From Streptomyces sp. NBC_00190 (GTDB taxonomy: Bacteria; Actinomycetota; Actinomycetes; Streptomycetales; Streptomycetaceae), in assembly GCF_036203305.1 (NCBI RefSeq), contig NZ_CP108131.1, positions 8,494,001 to 8,558,000 of the forward strand: DNA of 64,000 bases, written 5' to 3'. Of the stretch, positions 28,926 to 38,562 are shown one piece after another (position 1 is the first letter of the stretch; the number at the start of each line of letters is the position of its first letter). The notes below the pieces were generated by a model. The model was not told where the DNA came from. It did no database searches and worked only from the letters and a program-made list of their open reading frames with translations. The position numbers and the translations under genes are program-made.

Positions 28926-30380
28926 CCCCTATGGGTTTGGTCAAGCTGATGGGGCGGGTTGGGGTTCGTAGAAGGTGCCGTCGCGGAGCATCGCGAAGAG
29001 CACGTCGGCTCGTCGTCTCGCGAGGCAGAGGAGGGCCTGAGTGTGGTGCTTGCCCTGGCTGATCTTCTTGTCGTAGTAGGCCCTGGAGACCGGGTCGGCC
29101 AGGGCCGCGAAAGCGGATAGGAAGAAAGCCCGTTTGAGCTGCTTGTTTCCGCGTCGGGAGGGTTGTTCGCCGCGGATCGAGGAGCCCGAGCTGCGGGTCG
29201 CTGGGGCTAGTCCGGCGTATGCGGCGAGGTGGGCGGCGGAGGGGAAGCTGGATCCGTCGCCGACGTCGATGAGGATCCGTGCTCCGGTCCTGACGCCGAT
29301 CCCCGGCATGGACGTCAGGACCTTGGAAAGAGGGTGGTTCTCCAGCAGTTCCTCGATCCGGGTGGCGAGGAGTTTCCGCTGGTCAAGCACTGCCTGGAGT
29401 GAGTTGGCCAGGCTAGGAACGATCAGTGCTGCCGCGTCCGTGCCTGGGACGACGACGGTCTGCTCGTCCAGGGCGGTGAAAATGTCCTCGACCAGCCGCT
29501 CGGCCATCCTCGGAGCCTTCGGACGTATCAACGTGATCAGCCGACGCCGTCCGGCCTTGCGTATCTGGGCCGGGGAACCGAACCGTTCCAGCAGCATCAG
29601 GACGGCCGGGTGCTGGATCCGCGGGCCGAGGACTCGCTCCAGGTGCGGGTGGATCTGAGTCATCAGCCCCCGCAGGCGGTTGCTGATGCGGGTTGCTTCG
29701 CCGGCCAGGTCGTCGTCGAACCCGACGATCATCTCCAGCTCGGCGATGGTCTCGTCCTCAAGGTCGACCGAGCGGAGTGTGTGCGGCATGACGCGGGCCG
29801 CGTCCGCGATGACGAACGCGTCCCGGGCATCGGTCTTGGCCTCACCCGGATAGAGATCGGCGATCCGCCGCATCGTCAGCCCGGGCAGATAGGCGACCGG
29901 GCAGCCCATGTCCCGGGCCACCGCCAGCGGCAGGGCGCCGATGGAGGCCGGCTGGTCGACCACGACGAGCACGGCCCCGTGCTTGGCCTGCAGTTTCCCG
30001 AACACCTCGCGGAGCTTGGGTTCACTGTTGGGCAGCCGTTTGTCTAAGGCCTTCTTCCCGGCCGGGGTGACGGCGGTGGCGTGGTGTTCGCCCTTGCCGA
30101 CGTCCAGGCCGAGGAAGGCGCCGATCTCGCTGGTGTCGATCACGTGCTTCCTCCGGTCGTCCTCGCCCGGCCGTCCCACGGCACCGATCGCCACATCCAC
30201 ATTACGAAGAGCCTCCCGACCTGCGAAGAAGCCGGTGGTCATGCCCCTAATCAGCGGTCTGTCGATGCCTCCGGAGCCGGTGACACCACCCCCCAGGCCA
30301 TGCGTTCGACAGGGGGAGAAAGTCATGCCAACTCCGGAGGCCGGGCGCCCCATTGCGGGGCCACCAAGAAGGTAATGGGG
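28924..30380 (-). mobile_element. IS110-family insertion sequence
   Basis: The element carries one transposase gene with about 10 bases on its 3' side and about 240 bases of non-coding sequence on its 5' side. It separates two pieces that look like one permease gene. The 8-mer TGCCCCTA occurs at its left edge (28924-28931) and again in the 5' non-coding part (30242-30249). The right end is placed near 30380, where permease-like sequence resumes, and is uncertain by tens of bases. IS110 elements lack long terminal repeats, as seen here. Confidence 0.65.
28941..30143 (-). CDS. IS110-family transposase (DEDD/serine recombinase)
   Basis: A 400-residue protein that looks complete. The N-terminal RuvC-like domain has FLGLDVGKGEHHA (first Asp), VVVDQPASIGALPLAVARD and GEAKTDARDAFVIADAAR (later acidic residues). 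The C-terminal Tnp20 domain has MPGIGVRTGARILIDVG, AHLAAYAGLAPATRSSGSS with the expected catalytic serine region, and GNKQLKRAFFLSAFAAL. The GTG at 30143 follows a GGAGGA site by 6 bases; a longer upstream reading would use up the element's non-coding region. Of the IS110 sequences here it is the only intact one, so it may be active. Confidence 0.9.
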   Translation of the reverse strand: MIDTSEIGAFLGLDVGKGEHHATAVTPAGKKALDKRLPNSEPKLREVFGKLQAKHGAVLVVVDQPASIGALPLAVARDMGCPVAYLPGLTMRRIADLYPGEAKTDARDAFVIADAARVMPHTLRSVDLEDETIAELEMIVGFDDDLAGEATRISNRLRGLMTQIHPHLERVLGPRIQHPAVLMLLERFGSPAQIRKAGRRRLITLIRPKAPRMAERLVEDIFTALDEQTVVVPGTDAAALIVPSLANSLQAVLDQRKLLATRIEELLENHPLSKVLTSMPGIGVRTGARILIDVGDGSSFPSAAHLAAYAGLAPATRSSGSSIRGEQPSRRGNKQLKRAFFLSAFAALADPVSRAYYDKKISQGKHHTQALLCLARRRADVLFAMLRDGTFYEPQPAPSA

Positions 30381-30385
30381 GGGCA

Positions 30386-30590
30386 GGTCCCTTCCTCCTG
30401 CTCGGAGCTCGGAGCGGGCCCACTGCTCGGCTCGGCCATGCTGATCTGGCTGCTGGTCGAATCCGTCGCCGCCATGGCCGACGCGGGCAACTCCTCCAGT
30501 GCGACCGCCTGGTTCGGGTTGGGCGCCCCGCTGGTCATCGCGCTCTTCCTTGCCGGCGCCGGTGTGGTGTTGATGCTACTGCGCTGCGCT
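30386..30590 (+). pseudogene. APC-type permease fragment, right of IS110
   Basis: The frame reads GPLLGSAMLIWLLVESVAAM and ATAWFGLGAPLVIALFLAGA, two hydrophobic segments typical of the end of amino-acid permeases. A short frameshifted piece (PFLLLGA) just before it fits the missing link. The preceding part of the gene is the fragment at 28849-28925 on the other side of the IS110 element. Confidence 0.55.
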
Positions 30591-31206
30591 GCGCCGCGTC
30601 CGGAGCCTTCTGGCGCGAGCGCCCCGGCGTGGCCCCGAAGCGCCGTAGAGTGCGCGGCCGTCGAGCACCGGGGCGGGCGAACCCGTCACGGCTTCGCGTC
30701 GATCGCTTCCACCACAGTGGCCATGACCTCGACCTCCTCGTGGTCCGTGGGCCCTTGCTCGCGACACGGGAGCGCCAGGTCGAGAACGCTGCGCATGGCC
30801 GATGACCTTCCGGGTCATCTCCTCGCGGGCCTCGCGGCCGGCTCGGGTACGGTGTGCTGGTCGCGTTTGCGCACCGGGTCCTGGCCGCCCGGGACGCCGG
30901 GCACGGGGATGCGGACCGGCTGGGTACCAGCGCGGCCGACCCCGTCGGTGATGAGGCGCTGGTTTGGTCCGACGAGCTCGTGCGCGCGAACCCGGCGCGG
31001 CCGAACCGACCAGGGCGCACGCCACCGAAGGCTCGCCGCGAACCCGGGTTCTCCCTGAGGACCGCCTCGGCCTTGTGCCAATCGGGTGCCAGCGTCGCCC
31101 AGTCGGTGCCGCGACCGTGACAGCCGAGCCATTGGCGGCTGCAATGGCGAGGGGTCCGGGGCCGCACACCATCTGACGGCCCGGACATCGAGCGGAGGGC
31201 GGTTAC
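30591..31206. other. Remnant DNA, no supported gene
   Basis: Long frames exist on both strands but show only high-GC third-position bias, with no motif I recognise. It probably consists of further gene scraps. Confidence 0.5.
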
Positions 31207-31689
31207 ATGTCTGCGAGCAGTACCGAGGACATTCCGCGTCGCGTGGGTGACGCGTTCAGGTTTGATCAGCAGATCGTCTTCGAGGACATGCAGCTGAGTA
31301 GGCTGCACTACCACCTCCTCCGGCTGACCACCGTCGGCCTCGGCGGGGAGGACGTGGCGGAGCTTCGTGAGCTCGGCCGGCTGGCTTTTGAGGGCGCCGA
31401 CATCGGCGCGCAGTGCGACAGGATCCGGGGCCGCGACGGTGCCGACGTCGTCGCGGTCGCGATCGCGAGCATCGTTCAGCAGGCCGACGGCCAGACGCCG
31501 CTGGGCCACGTGATGCTCGGGGCCGTACTCGGCGCATACGCCTCGATGCTTGACAACCTGGATGAGGACCGGAGGACGATGGCCGTTCTGGGTGCCCTCG
31601 GTGGTGCCCTCACGGCCTCGGCGATGCCTCTCGTCCTGGAGCGGATCGACAACGTGGGACTCTCCGACTACCTCAGCAAGGCCGAGTGA
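31207..31689 (+). CDS. Hypothetical protein
   Basis: A 160-residue protein beginning MSASSTEDIPRRVGDAF. It is predicted mostly helical, with a hydrophobic glycine/alanine-rich stretch near residues 105-140 (LGHVMLGAVLGAYASM, then MAVLGALGGALTASAM). That stretch could be a glycine-zipper-like or membrane-active segment. I do not recognise the family. Its neighbours on both sides are remnant DNA. The coding frame is clean and the start is the first ATG after a GGAGGGCGG stretch. Confidence 0.6.
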   Translation: MSASSTEDIPRRVGDAFRFDQQIVFEDMQLSRLHYHLLRLTTVGLGGEDVAELRELGRLAFEGADIGAQCDRIRGRDGADVVAVAIASIVQQADGQTPLGHVMLGAVLGAYASMLDNLDEDRRTMAVLGALGGALTASAMPLVLERIDNVGLSDYLSKAE

Positions 31690-32111
31690 CGGTACAGCGC
31701 AGGTGCGAAGGCCGTCGGCGTGCACATGACTGTAACGGCACTCAGCCATGTACGAGTGAACGCGCCCAGACCGTGAGGTACTGCGTCGGCCCCGTTCACC
31801 TCGCGCGGGCAGCGTTTGGTCAGTGAGTTCGAACTCGTGACAAGCCGCCTTGCCCACCAGTTTGAGATCCGGGCGTTCACCTTCTCCAGGGTGGGCTCGA
31901 GCCGACGACGTATGACCAGCAGCTGGTCCAGGCGCGGCGGCAGCGGCAGCCAGGGCTCGGGGCCGTTCTCGGTGGCTTCGCCGGTTTGAGGCGGGCCGAG
32001 CCGGCTGTCGGCCGCCCGCGGTGCCCACGCACCCCACCGGCTCGTGTGGGAGGTGGAAGCTGCGGTTGTCGGGCGGGCGGCCGATTGCCGGGAGTGTGGC
32101 GGCCAAGGTCC
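31690..32111. other. Stretch without a supported gene
   Basis: On the - strand a short frame contains LPPRLDQLLVIRRRLEPTLE and EKVNARISNWWARRL, perhaps the tail of a lost gene. I cannot assign it or set its borders. Confidence 0.35.
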
Positions 32112-33014
32112 TCAGGCCGCCGTGATGACGGCCGCTGGGCCGACCGTACCCGGCCCGTAGCGGCGGTTGAGGGCGTCGATGACCGGCTCGGCGCGCACAC
32201 GTGCTTCACGGACGGGATCAAAGGTCAGCTGCGTCGGCGCCTGCGCGCCGTCGACGGCCTGGGCCGTCAGGGCGATCCGGCGGATCCGGGCACGCTGCAG
32301 CCCGAAACCGTCCAGCACCTCGTACACCACCCGGCGCACGTCATCGGTGTGAGCGGAAGCCATGGGCAGAGTCCGGGGCTTCGCCAGTTCACTCCGGTCA
32401 GCCATACGGACAGCCACGGTGACGGTACGCGCAGCCTGTCCACGTGAGCGCAGCAGTGCCGCGAGCTCCGTGGTGAGCCGAAGAGCGGTGGCACGTACCT
32501 GCGGGCCGTCGAGGACGTCGCTGGGGAAGTCGGCCTGAAGGTGACCGACACCGACTCCCGCCCGGGGGCGACAGCACGACGATCGATTCCCCGCGCCTGC
32601 TCCAGCAGAGCCATCCCAGGCTTGCCGAGAACCCGCGCTGCCGTGACTGCGGGGAGATCCGCGAGCTGCCCGATGGTGTTGACCCCGAGCGTCCGGAGCT
32701 GCGCCGCCGCGTGCGCTGGATCCGTACAGGTCCTCGATGGGCAGCGGCCCGAGGAAGGAGCTGGTCTCGGACGGCATGACCAGCAGCAGCCCTCTCGCCC
32801 CAGCGCGGGCGGACGCCATGGCCGCCACCGACCACGACGGGCCGACCCCCACCGACATGTCCAGCCCGTGCAGCGCGAGGACCTGAAGACGGAGCCGGTG
32901 CGCCAGGCTCACGGGGTCCACGCCGAACAACCGAAGAGCGCCGGACATCTGCGCGATCGCGGCCGAAGGCGGCAACGCTTGGGCGACCGGGGTGAACCTG
33001 CCGAGCACCTCCAT
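32112..33014 (-). pseudogene. Y-family DNA polymerase, frameshifted body
   Basis: Three successive frames are needed. The first has EVLGRFTPVAQALPPSAAIA, SGALRLFGVDPVSLAHRLRL and VGVGPSWSVAAMASARAG (palm). At about 32738 it shifts to DPAHAAAQLRTLGVNTIGQL and VLGKPGMALLEQARGIDRRA (thumb, helix-hairpin-helix). At about 32550 it shifts back to SDVLDGPQVRATALRLTTEL and the little-finger domain, ending NRRYGPGTVGPAAVITAA. It is a translesion polymerase gene that has lost function. It lies behind dnaE2 in the arrangement expected for a mutagenic repair operon. Confidence 0.82.
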
Positions 33015-33213
33015 CAGCTCAGGCAGCCCGCGGCCCCCGTCAAGACGGAGAAGCCGTGTGGAAGAACACTGGCTGCTTCATGTGCACCACCCCCTCTGGC
33101 TGATCGCCCAACAGCGGCTGCGCCACCGAACCTGCCGCCCTCCAAGGACCGAAACCCACATCGAGCGACGGGTTCGATGGTGGAACCCTCCGGGAATCGG
33201 CGAACCCACTGGG

Positions 33214-33472
33214 TTCGGTTGAGGGCGATGGCGCAGGTTGTCTGCACGCCGTGAAGGGCCATGGTGCGCAGTCGAAGGAGAACAGCAAGTCCTTCCGGGT
33301 CGCGCTGCCAGTAACGCAGTGCGCCGCTGATATCCAGATGCGCGGAGTCGGGCGGGATGGCCTGCACCCGCGGGGTGATGCCTTCGGCGCGCAGGAGGAA
33401 CTCCGCGTGCAGGTCCGGGTGGGCGCCGTCGGGCAGGTGGAAGTGTGCATGGAGGATGCAGCGTTCGTTCAT
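33214..33472 (-). pseudogene. Y-family DNA polymerase, N-terminal fragment
   Basis: The ATG at 33472 lies only 5 bases after the dnaE2 stop. It opens MNERCILHAHFHLPDGAHPD, then ITPRVQAIPPDSAHLDISGA and LALLRLRT-like palm sequence up to about 33214. The polymerase fragment at 32112-33014 covers the same palm region again, so the two pieces appear to come from two polymerase genes or from a rearranged one. The 200 bases between them hold only short scraps. Confidence 0.7.
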
Positions 33473-33477
33473 GGTGG

Positions 33478-36400
33478 TCACCCGGGGCTTCCGGGGCTGG
33501 TGTAGCCGAGGGTTTTGAGGTCGGCGGCGCGGGTGCCGGCGGGCTGGAGGTCTGCGTACGGGTGCAGGCGGGCGCCGGTGGTTCCGTTCGCCAGCGTGCG
33601 TGCCGGTGCGGGTGTCTTCTCCTGGGCGGGGGTGGGCGCGGCTTGGGTGCCGAGGAGGGTGAGGACGGCTTCGGGTCCGTGGTCGCGGCGGGCGGCGGCG
33701 AGCTCCTCCAGATCCCACACCATCTGGCCGACGACGGTGCGGCGCGGGCCGCGGGCCTCGACGGTGCCGCGTACGAGCAGGAGGCCGGAGTGGAAGACGG
33801 TGTGGGCGACCTGGTCGTGGCTGTCTTCGAAGAAGGCGATGTCGACGAGCCCGAAGCCGTCTTCGAGGGTGACGAAGATGACGCGCTTGCCGGAGGGGAT
33901 GGGCGGGGTCTGGGTGGAGGCGCGGACACCTGCGACCAGGACCTTCTGACCGGGGTACATGGTCTTGAGGTGGGCGGCGTCGGTGGCGCCGATCTCGCGC
34001 AGCAGCCGGTGGTGGTGGGTCATCAGGTGCTGGGATACGTCGATCTTCAGGACGCTGAGCTCCGCGTTCAGCGCTTCCCGGCTGGTCATCTCCGGGAGCC
34101 CGGACGGTTCGGCGGTCACGAGTTCACCGCCGAGGGGAAGCTGGCCGTCGGCGGGCCGGGCGCGGGTGTGGGCGTGGAGCTCGGCGGCCTGGAGGAGAAG
34201 GTCGCGGCGGGTGAGCGGGCCGCGCAAGGCATCAAGGGCGCCGACCTGGATGAGGCGTTCGGCGATCGGCAGGGCCGGGCGGGCGCGCTGCCAGAAGTCC
34301 TGGAGGCTGTTGTAGGGCTGGCCGGCCGCGATCCGGGCGACCTGGTCCTCGCTGATCCCCTTCATCGAGGACAGCGACATCCGCACACCCCACTGACCGC
34401 TCTCGGTCTGCTCGATGCGGTAGTCGGCCTTCGAGCGGTTGATGTCGACGTTCAGGACGGGCACCTTGTGGCGGCGGGCGTCGGAGACGATCACACGCGG
34501 TGGCCACATGCCCGGGTCGTGCTCCAGCAGCCCCGCATACAACGCGGCCGGGTGGTGGGCCTTGAGCCAGGCGGACTGCAGGGCGGGCACGGCGAAGGCC
34601 ACGGCATGCGCCCTGCAGAAGCCGTAGGCTCCGAAGGATTTCACGATGTCCCAGACCTCGGTGAGGACCGCCGGGGTATAGCCGCGGGCGCCTGCCTTCT
34701 GCCGGAACCAGGCTTCGAGCTTGGGCAGGCGGTCGGCGTCGCCGAGGGCGCGGCGGGCTACTTCGGCCAGAGCCCGGTCGCAGCCGGTCATGACCGAGAC
34801 GATGTCGATGATCTGTTCGTGCCAGATGGTCACGCCGTAGGTGTCGGACAGGACCGGTTCGAGGTCGGGGTGCGGGTACTGGGGGGCGGCGCCGTGGCGG
34901 GCTGCGATGTAGAGGGCGGGCATGCCGCCCTTGACTGGGCCCGGCCGGAACAGGCTGATGTCGGCGATGACGTCCTGGACGTCGCGCGGCTGGAGCCGGC
35001 CGACCAGGTCCTGCTGGCCGGGGGACTCCAGCTGGAACATCCCGACCGTGTCGGACTTCCTGATCAGTTCGAACGCGGCGTGGTCGCCGAGGGGGACGTG
35101 GTCGGGGTTGTCGAGGTCGATGTGCCGGCCCGAGGTTCGGCGGATCTCCCCGACGGCGTGCGCCATAGCGGACTGCATACGTACCCCGAGCACATCCAGC
35201 TTGAGCAGGCCGAGGTCCTCGACGTCGTCCTTGTCGGCCTGGACCAGGGGGTACTGGCCGCCGGGCGTGGGCTGCACCGGCAGCCGGTCCAGCAGGCTCG
35301 CGTTGGAGAGGATCACGCCACAGGGGTGCATGGCGATCCCCCGAGGCAGCTTGTCCAAGCCCTCCGCCAGCTCCCACAGGGCCCCATAGGAGGAAGCGTC
35401 GGCGGCGAGCTGCTTGAGCTCCGGCAGGGAGACGAGCGCGTCGCGGACGTCGCAGGCCCGGATGTGCGGAAAGCTCTTCGCCACCCTGTCGATCACCTGC
35501 GGCGGAATGCCGAGGGCCAGGCCGGTATCGCGCAGGGCGTGGCGGGCCCGGTAGGTCTCGGGCATGCCGGTGACCGCTACCCGCTCCCGCCCGAACCGTT
35601 CGATGATCTTGTCGTAGACCTCAAGTCGGCGGGCGGACTCCACGTCGATGTCGATGTCCGGCAGCGAGCGGCGCCGCACTGACAGAAACCGCTCGAAGAG
35701 CAGGTTGTGGTCCAGCGGGTTCGCGGTCGCCACGAAAAGCGAGTGGTTGACCATCGACCCGGCCCCCGACCCGCGGGCGGCCACCCGGATTCCCATCGCC
35801 CGCACATCCGCCACAACCTGGGCGACAGCAAGGAAGTACGGCTCGTACTCCAGCTGTCCGATCACATCGAGCTCGTACTCCAGCTGCTCGACCGCGCGGC
35901 GGTCGCGGTCCAGGCCACGCGCGAACATCCCGTCCGCGCACCGCTGATGCAGCAGCCGCATCGCGCCGCCCGGGTCCGGATCGGCGCCCACGACGGTGGG
36001 CTCCGGGAAGTGCGGAGTTCCCAGACCGAGGTCCGCGACCGGGTCAACGACGCACCCCTCCGCGGTGCGGACGGTCTCGGCGAGCAGCGCGGCCGCGCGG
36101 CCCGGTCCGGCGCCCGATGCCTCGGCGATCCGCTCCGCCGCCCGCTCCATCGTGGCGGGGTCCTTCAGCCACCGCTGACCGCAGTCCACCTGCCGGAAGT
36201 CGATCGGGCGCAACAGCCGGGCCGCGTCCAGCACATCAGCGATCCGGTGCTGGCTCGCATCGGCGTACCGGACCGCATTGGTCAGCACCGCCGGGACACC
36301 GACCTGGTCGGCCAGACCCAGAGTGCGGGCGGCAAGCCGAAGCGAGCCGGGACCCGTGCCCGCCAGCCCGTAGTCGATGACCTCCAGCCGCAGGTTCGCC

Positions 36401-36934
36401 CCCGCGAGCTCCCGCCACGGCACCAGCAGCCGCCCGGCGATGTCCGGCCGGCCCGCCGACAGAGCCCGGACCGGCTCCGACTGCGGCCCCAGCATCACCA
36501 CCAGGCCCTGATCCGCGTACTGCCGCAGCACCAGCCACGACACCACCGGCAGCCCCCCGGCAGCATCCGCGTGCGCGGCCGACACCAGACGACACAGCCG
36601 CGCCCAGCCACCCGCGTCCCGCGCGAGGAGCGTGATCCGCAGGGGCGGCTCGACGACGTGCGCGCCGCCGCGCACCGGTGTCCGGGGCCGGACCGGCGAC
36701 GGGGCGGCGGGGGTGAGAGGCGCGAGAGCGACGTCGACGCCGAAGACTGGCCGGACCCCGCTCTCCATCGCCGCTCGGGCGAAGCGGACGACACCGGTGA
36801 CGGTGTCCCGGTCGGTCAGCGCGAGCGTGCCGATACCGCGCTCTGCAGCGCGTTGCACCAGGTCACGGGGATGGGAGGCGCCCGTAGCGGGCTGAGAATC
36901 CACTGGCGACATGCAGATGGACGCCGCAGCCCAT
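33478..36934 (-). CDS. dnaE2: DNA polymerase III alpha subunit, DnaE2-like (error-prone)
   Basis: About 1150 residues of a C-family replicative-type polymerase used in translesion synthesis. The PHP domain has LALTDRD and VRPVFGVDVAL; the palm has LPDIDIDVES and LGLLKLDVLGV, which supply catalytic Asp residues; the fingers include SLFRPGPVKGGMPALY and TYGVTIWHEQIIDI; an OB fold lies near the C-terminus. The best start is the ATG at 36934 with GGAGG six bases upstream; it opens CGVHLHVASGFSARYG, containing the PHP HLH motif. One extra base in the C run at 36881-36883 throws that beginning out of frame with ASHPRDLVQRAAERG. As written, the long frame opens at a GTG at 36951 and lacks HLH. The gene is either inactive or translated without that motif. 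Confidence 0.88.
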
Positions 36935-37063
36935 GGCCCACCTCCGATCACCGTCTGTTCTCAGCCGGTATGGCCGAATCTCTCCTTCCAGGATATCGAA
37001 CGTAATTCGAACATCGCGAATCCGTTACGCCGAAGTAGCGATGCGATCTTGTTGTTGGGACGT

Positions 37064-37079
37064 AGCGCTGTAGTTGGCC
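37064..37079 (+). repeat. 16-bp inverted repeat, left copy
   Basis: AGCGCTGTAGTTGGCC occurs here exactly as in the left arm of the hairpin at 38218. Its inverted copy is at 38239-38254. The pair flanks the hypothetical gene at 37227-38147. Confidence 0.8.
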
Positions 37080-37226
37080 CCTTAGCGTCCTAGTGGGCCT
37101 CGATGCGCGTGCTACTTGGCCCGCAGGGTGACCGCGCCCGCCTCTACCTGCGATGACTCGCGGCTGAGCCCACAGCGATCGTGTGATCATGGAGGCGTTG
37201 CATTCCTTCGCCCGCGAGGTGATCTT

Positions 37227-38147
37227 TTGACGAAGGTGGCACTGCGTCCCTACGCACTGTTGCCTCGGCAGTACGACGAACGGAAGGTACTGGCCTCCAC
37301 GATCGATCCGTGGGGCCGGGCTCTCTGGCTCATCTGCCCCGATGTCCGGTCCCCCTACAGATGGGGCGGCCGGGACGTCCCATCTCCCGCGAACCTGCCC
37401 TTCAACGCTCTGGTCGTCATCAGCGACCGGGGCGAGGTCCGGGAACGGACCCTGCACGGAGTGGCCGTAGACCCGAAGGCCTTCGACGCACTCCCGGGCG
37501 GCGGGTTCGTCCTCTCCGGCAACGGAGCGCCGAACGCACCCTCCGGCCAGATCTTCGGCCCAGACTGCCGCTCTCGACGCCGGCTCCCTCTGGGAACCCG
37601 CCTCACCCACCTCGTCGCAGACCGCAGGGCCGGCTTCTGGACCGGGTACGCCGACGAAGGGATATACAGCGGTGACAACGTCAGCGCGGGCGGACTGGTC
37701 CACTGGGACAACAGGGGGAACCACGCAAGCTCCCTGCGCCCACCGGAGCCCTACCACCATGTCGCGGGCATCAACACGATCAACGTCTCCGACTCCACCG
37801 TCCACGCCACCTACTGGCCCGGCGCACCGCTCGTCGAAACGGGACCCAACGGGATACTCCGCATCCGCACCCTGCCGGTCTCGGATCCGTTCGGCCTCGC
37901 GACCCGCGGTGACCGGCTACTCCTGCTTGGAGGGAACGAGCGGGGCATCGACACCACTAAGCAGGTGAACACCGTCCACCACATCCAGCTGACGGGGGAC
38001 AGAGCTGCAGTCGTCGGCCGTGACGACCTTGTCTTCCCGAACGGCGACCCCGTCAGGCACTACGCCCGCCCCGTCTGCCGGGGTCCGCACATCTTCCTGC
38101 GTACTCTCCGCACGTTGCGGCAGTGGTGGGTACTGACCGCGCCATAG
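37227..38147 (+). CDS. Hypothetical protein, possibly beta-propeller-like
   Basis: About 306 residues: LTKVALRPYALLPRQYDERK at the start, then repeated short blocks such as WGRALWLICPD, GGGFVLSGNG, RRAGFWTGYADEGIY and RGDRLLLLGGNE, spaced like blades of a propeller. I do not recognise the family. The TTG start at 37227 follows GAGGTGA at a good distance; earlier in-frame starts run into sequence with poor coding character. The gene stands alone between 16-bp inverted repeats and is followed by a strong hairpin. Confidence 0.65.
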   Translation: MTKVALRPYALLPRQYDERKVLASTIDPWGRALWLICPDVRSPYRWGGRDVPSPANLPFNALVVISDRGEVRERTLHGVAVDPKAFDALPGGGFVLSGNGAPNAPSGQIFGPDCRSRRRLPLGTRLTHLVADRRAGFWTGYADEGIYSGDNVSAGGLVHWDNRGNHASSLRPPEPYHHVAGINTINVSDSTVHATYWPGAPLVETGPNGILRIRTLPVSDPFGLATRGDRLLLLGGNERGIDTTKQVNTVHHIQLTGDRAAVVGRDDLVFPNGDPVRHYARPVCRGPHIFLRTLRTLRQWWVLTAP

Positions 38148-38217
38148 CCCTCGCCAAGGGGTGGCGGCGACCTGGGACCCCGACGGCACGGGGTCACCGC
38201 AGGAGTGCGGAATCTTG

Positions 38218-38254
38218 AGCGCTGTAGTTGGCCGGACGGGCCAACTACAGCGCT
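38218..38254 (+). terminator. Perfect 16-bp hairpin, terminator or repeat end
   Basis: Arms at 38218-38233 and 38239-38254 pair perfectly around the 5-base loop GGACG. It starts 70 bases after the stop of the hypothetical gene, so it could end transcription, although no T run follows. Because the arm sequence also occurs at 37064, it may instead be the end of a small mobile unit. A two-mismatch copy lies at 38294-38309. Confidence 0.6.
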
Positions 38255-38562
38255 AAGTCACAACTGTGACTGAGCACCCAACCTGGCCCGCTCGGCCAAC
38301 TACAACGTTCAACCCCAGACGGACGCGGACATGGCGTCGAGGTGCCAGCACCTGCCACACACTCGGCGGCACTCTGGCCATGGGGCCGCTGGCCCTTCTC
38401 GCCAGGTCAAAGGTCACTGGTCGCCGGAGAGGCGGGGTGCTGTCATGGGAGGGAAGACGCGTTGACGAGCCGGCAGGGCCGCGGAGGCCGGCGCGCCGCG
38501 CGTCGTCCGCCCGGGCGGTCCTACCGCAGCCGCCCCGTCGTAAAACTGAGGAGGCCGACGCC

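Noticed and set aside
30535..32106. Open frame of 523 codons on the - strand
   Set aside because: It crosses the clean + strand gene at 31207 and several remnants, and has composition typical of a shadow frame.
33445..35682. Long open frame of 745 codons on the + strand opposite dnaE2
   Set aside because: It is the mirror of a real gene in high-GC DNA: no motif, no ribosome site, and the opposite strand has clear polymerase motifs.
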